Shown: in pieces, positions 57,214 to 64,000 of the stretch
Numbering within the stretch: the first letter of the stretch is position 1
How the letters are laid out: each line of letters begins with the position of its first letter
Origin: Mycolicibacterium diernhoferi
GTDB taxonomy: Bacteria > Actinomycetota > Actinomycetes > Mycobacteriales > Mycobacteriaceae
Length of the DNA: 64,000 nt
Direction: 5' to 3'
Assembly: GCF_019456655.1 (NCBI RefSeq)
Contig: NZ_CP080332.1
Coordinates: 806,001 to 870,000, forward strand
Position numbers and translations under genes: made by a program
The notes under the pieces: generated by a model
Told to the model about the DNA's origin: nothing
Database searches by the model: none
The model's input: only the letters and a program-made list of their open reading frames with translations

Positions 57214-58071
57214 GTGCGGTCTCTGCTGGCGCTGCTGCTCTGGCTGCTGACCACGGCGCTGCTGGCCGTCAGCATCCCCGCGCTGTGGACCCAGCACCAT
57301 GTGGTGAGCGTGGACGGCTACTCCGATCTTGCTGCCGGCGCCGCCAGGAACCCGGCGTTGCAGCAGCCGATGGCCGCCGAATTGACCGAGCAGGTGGTCA
57401 ACGCGACCGGCGCCTCCGGTGTGCAGGCCACGCTGATCGGTGCCGCGGCCAACTCCTACACCGGCAGCTCGGTGTTTCCCGGCCAGTTCGCGGCGGTGAA
57501 CCGGGTGGCGCACCGCTGGCTGTTCACCAACGACGCGCAGGGCCGCTGGGAGGTCGACCTGTCGCCGATGCTGGCCGACAATTCGATCCGGCAGACCCTG
57601 GACGGATTCGGTGTGCAGGCGCCGACCAGCCTGCAGGTCCCGGTGACCGAGAACGAATCCGGCGGACTACGCCCGGGCCAGTTGCGCCCGGTGGCGGTGT
57701 GGGGGCCGTGGGCCAGTGTCGGCGCGGCGGTGCTGACCGTCGTGTTTGCCCTGCTGACCCTCACCGCCTCCCGCCGACGCGGCAAGATGATTGCAGCGCT
57801 GGGTGTTTCGGGGCTTCTGGTGGGTGCGGCCGGCTGGGCGGGTATCGAGATCGGGCGGGGATACGTCGACGACGCCCTGTCCCGGACGACCGGGAACATC
57901 CACGCGATCGCGGATGTGATGGTCGATCACGCCGTGGCGAGTATGCACATGTGGCTGAACCTGACGCTCACCGTCGGCGGCGGCCTGGTCATCATCGGCG
58001 TGATCGTGTCGCTGCTGAGCGGTCTGGGCCGGTCTCGCACGGAAGAGGTGCCCGCTACTCGAAAGCGATGA
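57214..58071 (+). CDS. Membrane protein, conserved hypothetical (four helices)
   Basis: 285 residues starting at GTG 57214 after a strong GAAGGAGGGG Shine-Dalgarno. First helix SLLALLLWLLTTALLAVSIPALW acts as anchor, then about 130 extracytoplasmic residues (TQHHVVSVDGYSDLAAGAARNPALQQPM, a surface domain seen in other actinobacterial membrane proteins), then three helices (AVWGPWASVGAAVLTVVFALL, IAALGVSGLLVGAAGWAGI, LTLTVGGGLVIIGVIVSLLS). Not assigned to a characterised family. Likely alone or followed by the decayed monooxygenase gene. Confidence 0.75.
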   Translation: MRSLLALLLWLLTTALLAVSIPALWTQHHVVSVDGYSDLAAGAARNPALQQPMAAELTEQVVNATGASGVQATLIGAAANSYTGSSVFPGQFAAVNRVAHRWLFTNDAQGRWEVDLSPMLADNSIRQTLDGFGVQAPTSLQVPVTENESGGLRPGQLRPVAVWGPWASVGAAVLTVVFALLTLTASRRRGKMIAALGVSGLLVGAAGWAGIEIGRGYVDDALSRTTGNIHAIADVMVDHAVASMHMWLNLTLTVGGGLVIIGVIVSLLSGLGRSRTEEVPATRKR

Positions 58072-58085
58072 CGGGAGGATCGACC

Positions 58086-58640
58086 ATGGCGCCGTTCACT
58101 CTTCGCTTCGACATGCGCTCGCAGTCCCCGGGTATGGCGACGTCCGAGTTGTACGCGGCCGCGAGTGCGATGTCAGCCTGGGCCGAGACTCGCGCTGCAT
58201 TGCCGTGGTGCTGTGCGAACATCACTGTGCCACAGACGGTTATCTGCCGTCCCCGCTACTGCTGGCGTCTGCGATCGCCGCACGCACCGAACGTCTGATA
58301 CTCAATCTGGTCCTTCTGTTGCCGTTCTACGACCCAGCCCGGCTGGCCGAGGATATTGCGGTGCTCGACCACATCAGTGCGGGGCGGGCAGGTAGGAACG
58401 GTCTCGGGTTGCTGGCCAACGGTGTCGTGCCGGGCATGCGAGAGCGTATGAGAAAGCCTGCCGCGATCACGGCCACGAACCGGTTTCGTCCTGCTGTCGG
58501 AGAACTCACGTGATCCTGTCCACCGAGGAAGCCGCGGGTCGGGCGGTTGCCGGTGAGATGTTCAACGTGTCCCCGCTGTGTGGGGGGTACCGCCGGAGAT
58601 CGCGTGGCCGTATCTGGAGCGGGTCGCCGCCCTGGGTTAA
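58086..58640 (+). pseudogene. Decayed LLM-class (luciferase-like) flavin/F420-dependent monooxygenase
   Basis: The gene has a GGGAGG Shine-Dalgarno and begins MAPFTLRFDMRSQSPG, then ELYAAASAMSAWAETR. A one-base frameshift near 58190 moves the reading frame to SRCIAVVLCEHHCATDGYLPSP, continuing LLLASAIAARTERLILNLVL and FYDPARLAEDIAVLDHIS. After HISAGRAG about 100 codons seem deleted. The sequence resumes in another frame with AYEKACRDHGHEP and ends, after a further shift, with GVPPEIAWPYLERVAALG and a TAA at 58638-58640. The recognisable blocks in at least three frames show it is not functional. Confidence 0.82.
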
Positions 58641-58927
58641 CCCGCATCCAGTGGAGTCCGTTGACGCTTCGTCAGCGACGATGTGATCGCCAGCGCGATC
58701 AGCACATCGGCGGCGGTGATGAACAGGCCGGCCCAATACATCCACTTGATCGTGGCGTCGGGTTGGGCGGCGAAATACACGAACAGGAAGATCGGGCCGA
58801 CGATCCCGCACACCAGCGTCATCGCCTGGATGGCGAGGTAGCGCTTGAACACCGAGAGTCCGGACATCGGGCTCAGCTTAATGTCGGCGGGCAGTCGATG
58901 TTTACCACCAGTGGGATTCTTTCGCAT
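58637..58927 (-). CDS. Small two-helix membrane protein, conserved hypothetical
   Basis: 96 residues from 58927, or 76 from an internal ATG at 58867 (MSGLSVFKRYLAIQAMTLV). Two helices: AIQAMTLVCGIVGPIFLFVYF and WMYWAGLFITAADVLIALAI, with a short charged C-tail. An AGGAG directly abuts the first ATG (spacing too short), so the internal start is as likely. No known family; shares a few bases with the end of the pseudogene, tail to tail. Confidence 0.55.
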   Translation of the reverse strand: MRKNPTGGKHRLPADIKLSPMSGLSVFKRYLAIQAMTLVCGIVGPIFLFVYFAAQPDATIKWMYWAGLFITAADVLIALAITSSLTKRQRTPLDAG

Positions 58928-59055
58928 CTCCTGAGTTCATTCGCCGATGGTGTCTATCTGGGAACTTGCTGTAAGTCGCCCGAACGGGCGACGCGGTGAC
59001 GACTGTCGCTGACCTACAGTCCGGATAAATATTGACGTAGGTGTCAGGAGATGTC

Positions 59056-62000
59056 GTGGGTGCAGGTCGGTTCGTGGGTCGTGTCGGTGGCTTGGCAGTG
59101 GCGTTGGGGGTGGGAGCCGTAGTGTCCTTCGGACACGGATTGGCTTACGCCGACGACGGCGACAGCAGCGGGTCGTCATCGAGCGGCAGCGGATCGACAG
59201 GGTCCACGTCCGACTCGGGCAGCACGTCGGAGTCGTCCTCGGAGTCGTCCTCGCAGGAGTCCGGCGAGGGCGCAGCTGACGACCCGGATCCCGATCCGGA
59301 GCCCGCGGACACTTCGTCCGGCTCTGTCGGCGAGGGTGACCCGAGCACCGATGTCGACGAAGCCGCCTCGCCCACATTGGAGTCCGGCACCGAGTCCAAA
59401 CGGGCCACCAGTTTCGGCGACTCACGTAAGCGCAGGTCGTCGATCGCCGCGAAACAGGAGGTCACCGAGGCGCCCCGACTCTCGGCCGACACGCGGACGG
59501 TGACGGTCGAGGCCGACCGCTTCGACCGGCCGACCGCGCAGCGTCCGGCGCCGGTACGCCCGGTGGCACTCAGCGCCGAAACCACGCCGGCGGCGGCCGA
59601 ACTCACCCCTCAGGCTCCGGTCGTCGGCGAATCCGTATCGGTCGTCGCCGCCGAGGTGGCGCGGGTGTCACTGCTCGGCGGGCTGCCGTGGGGACCGCTG
59701 GTGAACTCGCCGGCGCTGTGGGTCGCCGCCGCAGCGGCGCGTCGCCAGATCGGGGTGGACAGCCTCGAGGACGAGGTGGCCGTCGCCGAGAACTCCACGC
59801 CGGCCGGTCTGGCGCTGCCGACGGCCGCCGTGAACAACCGGGTGCCCACGCTGAACAAGCCCAAGGTGGGTAAGCCTGATGCGGCCACGGGTGTGGTGAC
59901 TGGTGTGGTGTCGGGTAAGGATGCCGATAAGGATCCGTTGACGTTTAGTGCGTCGGTGGGGCCGGTGAAGGGTTCGGTGGTGGTGGATGCGGCCACGGGG
60001 GCGTTTACGTATACCCCGACTGCGGAGGCGCGGCATGCGGCGGCGAAGTCGGGTGCTCCGGCGTCGGCGAAGTCGGATTCGTTCACGGTGTCGGTTGATG
60101 ATGGTTTTGGTGGGGTGGCGACCCGGGTCGTGACGGTGTCGGTGTTGGGTAAGAATGCGGCGCCGACGGTGGCGGGGACCACTACGGTGGGTGTGCCGGA
60201 TGCTGATGGTGTGGTGTCGGGGAATTTGGGTGCCCTTGATGCTGATGGTGATGTGTTGTCGTTCAAGGCGTCTGCGAAGAAGGGTGTGGTGGACGTCGCG
60301 GCGGATGGGTCGTTTACGTTCACGCCGACTGCTGCGGCGCGGCATGCGGCTTCGGCGGTGGGGGCCAAGGCGTCGGTGACGTCGGAGACGTTCACGGTGA
60401 CGGTGACTGATGGTTTTGGTGGGTCGGTCACCAAGAGTGTGACGGTGTCGATCAAGCCGGCGAATGTGGTGCCGGTGATCAGTGATGTGACTGTCAGGAC
60501 GCCGAATTCCAAGGGTGTGGTGTCGGGCAACGTCGTGGCCTCGGATGTGGTCGACAAGGACAAGTTGACCTACGCCAGTGCGGGTGTGGCTAGCGGGAAG
60601 GTGTCGGTGAACGCCAAGACCGGTGCGTTCACGTATACGCCGTCGGCGGCGACCCGGCATGCGGCTGCTGGTGGGGGTCCGGTGACGGAGACGATCACGT
60701 TCACCGTCACCGATGGTCACAGCGGTGCGGTAACCAGATCCGTAGTGGTGGAGATCAAACCGGCCAACGCCGTGCCGACGACGTCGGTGAAGGTGGGTAA
60801 GCCTAACGCGGCTACGGGTGTGGTGACCGGTGTGGTTTCGGCCAAGGATGCCGATAAGGATCCGTTGACGTTCGAGGCCACGACGGGCCCGGTGAAGGGT
60901 TCGGTGGTCATCGACGCGCAGACCGGGGCGTTCACGTATACCCCGACTGCGGAGGCGCGGCATGCGGCGGCGAAGTCGGGTGCTCCGGCGTCGGCGAAGT
61001 CGGATTCGTTCACGGTGTCGGTTGATGATGGTTTTGGTGGGGTGGCGACCCGGCTGGTGACCGTGTCGGTGTTGGGTAAGAATGCGGTGCCGACGGTGGC
61101 GGGGACCACTACGGTGGGTGCGCCCGATGCTGATGGTGTGGTGTCGGGGAATTTGGGTGCCCTTGATGCTGATGGTGATGCGTTGTCGTTCAAGGCGTCT
61201 GCGAAGAAGGGTGTGGTGGACGTCGCGGCGGATGGGACGTTCACGTTCACGCCGACTGCTGCGGCGCGGCATGCGGCTTCGGCGGTGGGGGCCAAGGCGT
61301 CGGTGACGTCGGAGACGTTCACGGTGACGGTGACTGATGGTTTTGGTGGGTCGGTCACCAAGAGTGTGACGGTGTCGATCAAGCCGGCGAATGTGGTGCC
61401 GGTGATCAGTGATGTGACTGTCAGGACGCCGAATTCCAAGGGTGTGGTGTCGGGCAACGTCGTGGCCTCGGATGTGGTCGACAAGGACAAGTTGACCTAC
61501 GCCAGTGCGGGTGTGGCTAGCGGGAAGGTGTCGGTGAACGCCAAGACCGGTGCGTTCACGTATACGCCGTCGGCGGCGACCCGGCATGCGGCTGCTGGTG
61601 GGGGTCCGGTGACGGAGACGATCACGTTCACCGTCACCGATGGTCACGGTGGGGTGGCGACCAGATCCGTTGTGGTGGCTATCGCGAAGGCCAATGCGGT
61701 ACCGACGACGTCGGTGAAGGTGAATAAGCCTGATGCGGTCACTGGTGTGGTGACCGGTGTGGTTTCGGCCAAGGATGCCGATAAGGATCCGTTGACGTTT
61801 GAGACCAGCAAGGGCCCGTTGAAGGGTTCGGTGGTGCTGGATGCGACCACGGGTGCGTTTACGTATACGCCGTCTGCGGCGGCGCGGCATGCGGCTGCGG
61901 CGAAGGGTGCGCCGGCGTCGGCGAAGTCGGATTCGTTCGAGGTGTCGGTCGAGGATGGTTTCGGTGGGGTGGCGACCCGGGTCGTGACGGTGTCGATCTC

Positions 62001-64000
62001 GCCGAAGGCGTCCACGGCATCTGCCGGGGTCAGCGTGCTGGGTACCGTCAGCATCGCCGGCAGGAGCTACGACGGCTACATCAGTGCCGATGGCACCCGC
62101 GCGCTGGTGTCCACGGTGACCGGCGACGACGAGACCGGCTACACCACGACTTTCACGTTGGTGAACGCGACCAGTGGCACCAAGCTGGGGAACGCCGTGT
62201 CGTTGGCGGGCGAGTCGGATTGGCTGGCCTTCACTGAGGACAGCAGCAAGGCCGTGGTGACCACCTACACCTGGGATGATGAAACCGAGACCGTGATCAC
62301 TCGGGTAGCGGTCATCAACGCCACCAACGGAACTCGGGTGGGATCGGTCCTGACGTTGGCCGGCTCGATCGACGACGGGGACTCGCTGCAGTTCACGAAC
62401 AACGACACCCGCGCAGTCCTCATCACCCACAGTTATGAGTACGACGACGATACCGGCGAGAGTTTCGACAAGACCCGGATCACCGTGGTCAACCTCACCA
62501 ATGGGACGAGGGCCGGCAGCACATGGGTCTTCGGTAGCCCAGATGTGGACTACAGCTTCGTCTCTCCGGTGGTGTGGGAGTTCAACGCCGATCGCAGTCG
62601 GGTGGTGGTCACCGCCACGGCCATCGGCGAGTTTGGCGATCCTCTCACTGAGGTGCACATCATCAACACTTCTACCGGTACCAAGGTCGGGGCCGGGTTG
62701 ACGGCCAATGGATTCAGCTACAGCCCAACGCAACTCAGTGCCGACGGGACCCGCGCTGTGTTTGCCTATACGGACAACAGCCAGTCGTCAGGTGTGGTGG
62801 TCCTGAACCTGATTACCGGGGCGCAGATCGGTAACACGCTCACTGTGGAGGGACAGGCCGCCGCGCAACTGAACTCCAACGGTAGCCGGGTCATCATCAA
62901 CTCGGCCTACTTCGACCCCTCCGACGGCTCGGCAGTTGCCAGAATTTCGGTTTTCAATGCGTCGACCGGCGTGCAGATCGGCAGCACGGTCTCAGTCGCC
63001 GGGGCGGGTGCGCTCCTGCCGGCGCAGTTCAACGCCGACGAGACCCGGGCCATCATCACGGCATACATCTTTGACGAAGAGGCCGAAGGTCAAATCGGCG
63101 GAGTCCGCATCGTCGTGATCGATACGGCGACGGGTGCACAGGTGGGTAACGCGGTCAGTGTGGCCGGTAGGCCGGTCGGACTTGATACTTCGGACCCGGA
63201 GAACTTCCAGTTGCCCTGGGCGACGTGGATCAGTCCGAACGGCACCCGTGCGCTCGTCACGACAATCGACGAAGACAAGACCAATGTTGCGGTCATCAAC
63301 ACCACCACCGGTCTGCAACTCGGCACCACGCTGGCACTGACCGGAACGATCGAGTACACAAACGTGGGTGGCGAACTCCTGGTCGAGCCACCGGCGTTCA
63401 GTGACGATGGCAGTCGTATCTTCCTGTCGACCTTCACAAGTGGAAGTACGCGTTTCACCATCCTGAACACTGCGACTGGCGCGCAGGTCGGCACCACCGT
63501 GACGCTGGCCGGTGGCTTGTCGGACTGGGGTTACGAGTACACCACTGTTCTTGCCGGCGATCGGGCGGCGTTCCTCACCTTCGACGGTGACGACGAGACC
63601 GGGTACACCACCCGAATGGCGATTGTGAACACGGTTACCGGCGCGCAACTCGGCAGCACCCGAACCTTCACCGGAAGTTGGGTCGCCTCCGCGACGTTCG
63701 GGGTTGAGGGCACCCGCATCACGGTTGGGGTCCGCACAGCCAGTACGGAAACGACGGACGCAACGCTCAACATCTCGGTGTTCGATACATCAACCGGTGC
63801 CCAGGTCGGAACCACTCTCGCATTCAGTGGAAGCGAAGACGCTTGGGTCATCTGGGATGCTGACGCGGACCGAGCACTGGCTTTCACCAGTGCCGGCAGC
63901 ACGAGCAGCGTCGACGCCATCGATCTGGCCACCGGGACACGGATCGGCAGCACACTGAACCTCAGCGGAAATGTGTGGACGACATCGATCAACTTCGACG
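59056..64000 (+). CDS. Giant secreted repeat protein, VCBS/cadherin-like repeats plus beta-propeller-like array, 3' end beyond window
   Basis: Open frame of 1,648 codons to the edge, starting GTG after a CAGGAG Shine-Dalgarno. Signal peptide MGAGRFVGRVGGLAVALGVG ends AYA-DD (about residue 32). Residues 33-270 form a low-complexity Ser/Asp/Glu then Thr/Ala/Pro stalk. Residues 270-983 hold two 309-residue tandem repeats plus a partial third; each repeat has three about 103-residue domains with GVVTGVVSGKDADKDPLTF, TGAFTYTPTAEARHAA and FTVSVDDGFGG, a VCBS/cadherin-type unit with DADKD-like calcium-binding residues. Residues about 996-1648 hold twelve DGTRALV/N-x-x-TG-x-x-VG motifs typical of propeller blades. 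Probably a cell-surface adhesin-like protein; function not demonstrated. Confidence 0.85.
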   Translation, partial: MGAGRFVGRVGGLAVALGVGAVVSFGHGLAYADDGDSSGSSSSGSGSTGSTSDSGSTSESSSESSSQESGEGAADDPDPDPEPADTSSGSVGEGDPSTDVDEAASPTLESGTESKRATSFGDSRKRRSSIAAKQEVTEAPRLSADTRTVTVEADRFDRPTAQRPAPVRPVALSAETTPAAAELTPQAPVVGESVSVVAAEVARVSLLGGLPWGPLVNSPALWVAAAAARRQIGVDSLEDEVAVAENSTPAGLALPTAAVNNRVPTLNKPKVGKPDAATGVVTGVVSGKDADKDPLTFSASVGPVKGSVVVDAATGAFTYTPTAEARHAAAKSGAPASAKSDSFTVSVDDGFGGVATRVVTVSVLGKNAAPTVAGTTTVGVPDADGVVSGNLGALDADGDVLSFKASAKKGVVDVAADGSFTFTPTAAARHAASAVGAKASVTSETFTVTVTDGFGGSVTKSVTVSIKPANVVPVISDVTVRTPNSKGVVSGNVVASDVVDKDKLTYASAGVASGKVSVNAKTGAFTYTPSAATRHAAAGGGPVTETITFTVTDGHSGAVTRSVVVEIKPANAVPTTSVKVGKPNAATGVVTGVVSAKDADKDPLTFEATTGPVKGSVVIDAQTGAFTYTPTAEARHAAAKSGAPASAKSDSFTVSVDDGFGGVATRLVTVSVLGKNAVPTVAGTTTVGAPDADGVVSGNLGALDADGDALSFKASAKKGVVDVAADGTFTFTPTAAARHAASAVGAKASVTSETFTVTVTDGFGGSVTKSVTVSIKPANVVPVISDVTVRTPNSKGVVSGNVVASDVVDKDKLTYASAGVASGKVSVNAKTGAFTYTPSAATRHAAAGGGPVTETITFTVTDGHGGVATRSVVVAIAKANAVPTTSVKVNKPDAVTGVVTGVVSAKDADKDPLTFETSKGPLKGSVVLDATTGAFTYTPSAAARHAAAAKGAPASAKSDSFEVSVEDGFGGVATRVVTVSISPKASTASAGVSVLGTVSIAGRSYDGYISADGTRALVSTVTGDDETGYTTTFTLVNATSGTKLGNAVSLAGESDWLAFTEDSSKAVVTTYTWDDETETVITRVAVINATNGTRVGSVLTLAGSIDDGDSLQFTNNDTRAVLITHSYEYDDDTGESFDKTRITVVNLTNGTRAGSTWVFGSPDVDYSFVSPVVWEFNADRSRVVVTATAIGEFGDPLTEVHIINTSTGTKVGAGLTANGFSYSPTQLSADGTRAVFAYTDNSQSSGVVVLNLITGAQIGNTLTVEGQAAAQLNSNGSRVIINSAYFDPSDGSAVARISVFNASTGVQIGSTVSVAGAGALLPAQFNADETRAIITAYIFDEEAEGQIGGVRIVVIDTATGAQVGNAVSVAGRPVGLDTSDPENFQLPWATWISPNGTRALVTTIDEDKTNVAVINTTTGLQLGTTLALTGTIEYTNVGGELLVEPPAFSDDGSRIFLSTFTSGSTRFTILNTATGAQVGTTVTLAGGLSDWGYEYTTVLAGDRAAFLTFDGDDETGYTTRMAIVNTVTGAQLGSTRTFTGSWVASATFGVEGTRITVGVRTASTETTDATLNISVFDTSTGAQVGTTLAFSGSEDAWVIWDADADRALAFTSAGSTSSVDAIDLATGTRIGSTLNLSGNVWTTSINFD
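59863..60789 (+). repeat. 927-bp tandem repeat, copy 1 (309 codons)
   Basis: Starts AAGGTGGGTAAGCCTGATGC and contains three domain units. The next copy begins exactly 927 bases later. Copies 1 and 2 are nearly identical over long blocks, especially the second and third units (about 60131-60710). Confidence 0.95.
60790..61716 (+). repeat. 927-bp tandem repeat, copy 2 (309 codons)
   Basis: Starts AAGGTGGGTAAGCCTAACGC. Same three units in the same order. Differences from copy 1 are scattered single bases in the second and third units and a more diverged patch in the first (FEATTGPVKGSVVIDAQTGA against FSASVGPVKGSVVVDAATGA). The exact period and low divergence indicate recent duplication or gene conversion. 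Confidence 0.95.
61717..62004 (+). repeat. Partial third copy of the 927-bp repeat (first unit only)
   Basis: Starts AAGGTGAATAAGCCTGATGC, follows the first unit through YTPSAAARHAAAAKGAPAS and VSVEDGFGGVATRVVTVS, and then breaks off at SPKASTASAGVSVLGTVSIAG where the propeller region begins. It is more diverged than copies 1 and 2 from each other. Confidence 0.9.
62041..64000 (+). repeat. Array of about twelve degenerate beta-propeller-like motifs in the giant protein
   Basis: Each unit of roughly 45-70 residues has a strand like ISADGTRALVSTVTG or LSADGTRAVFAYTDN, followed by V-x-N-x-x-TG-x-x-VG-x-x-L-x-x-x-G, e.g. VINTTTGLQLGTTLALTG and ILNTATGAQVGTTVTLAG. The alternating pattern fits WD40/YVTN-like propeller blades. 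The array is still running at the window edge. Confidence 0.8.

Noticed and set aside
60717..61490. Second and related antisense frames with Ser/Thr-rich translation (also 59610-60563)
   Set aside because: The two frames are copies of each other because the DNA repeats; they are mirror images of the plus-strand domains and lack ribosome-binding sites.
59863..62004. Repeats considered as a CRISPR array or mobile element
   Set aside because: The period is 927 bp, in frame and within a coding region; there are no short repeats with unique spacers and no cas genes or transposase.
59668..62733. 1,021-codon open frame on the minus strand opposite the giant protein
   Set aside because: Composition is an Arg/His-rich shadow (RRRRRTLRR-type runs) of the repeat region; repeats make it open by chance. 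The plus-strand frame has signal peptide, domains and Shine-Dalgarno.

Overview
The window is a high-GC actinobacterial chromosome segment, almost certainly from a rapidly growing Mycobacterium (Mycolicibacterium-type). The gene order def, DUF3263, LytR_C, sodC, YbdK-type ligase, LON domain, VCP-like AAA, pssA, psd, moeA, SDR, groEL2 is, from memory, the order of the M. tuberculosis Rv0427c-Rv0440 block, and groEL2 carries two CIRCE operators and the GGMGGMDF tail. Nothing was searched; all family names come from reading the translations.

Layout: 1-3.2 kb holds two permeases, a small membrane protein and a Baeyer-Villiger-type flavoprotein. 3.2-7.0 kb is a minus-strand thiamin operon: TPP riboswitch, thiC, thiD, an alpha/beta hydrolase and a proline-rich membrane protein, joined by short overlaps. 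7.0-13.5 kb is accessory: an MFS exporter, NTF2-like protein, SDR, MerR regulator, two paralogous small secreted proteins, a methyltransferase and an unknown gene. 13.5-21.2 kb is the minus-strand run def, GNAT, jetA, jetB, jetC, xthA, in which a three-gene SMC (Wadjet/Ept/MksBEF-like) cassette without its nuclease subunit sits between the GNAT gene and xthA. 21.3-24.6 kb is the conserved plus-strand block with sodC. 24.6-30.6 kb is a complete Mrp cation/proton antiporter operon with fused MnhA-MnhB.

30.7-37.5 kb contains a DUF1707 protein, an SRPBCC protein and the conserved AAA-pssA-psd-moeA-SDR run. 37.5-47.9 kb is an apparent insertion before groEL2: two PH-domain membrane proteins, a HAD phosphatase, a superfamily 2 helicase, a NitT/TauT/Ssu-type ABC importer, and an ahpC-ahpF-oxyR peroxide-defence operon that resembles the enterobacterial type. 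48.0-49.8 kb is groEL2 with CIRCE operators and a strong terminator. 49.9-58.9 kb carries assorted metabolic genes, a large secreted protein with an acidic tail, an aldehyde dehydrogenase, a membrane protein and a decayed luciferase-like monooxygenase pseudogene.

59.06 kb to the end is the first 1,648 codons of a giant secreted protein. It has a signal peptide, a Ser/Asp/Glu-rich stalk, two near-identical 927-bp tandem repeats plus a partial third (VCBS/cadherin-like domains), then an array of about twelve beta-propeller-like motifs, and it runs off the window. The best candidates for new biology are the nuclease-less JetABC cassette coupled to def/xthA, the giant repeat protein, and the pair of small secreted paralogues with matching leaders. 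No tRNA, rRNA, insertion sequence or CRISPR array was seen.
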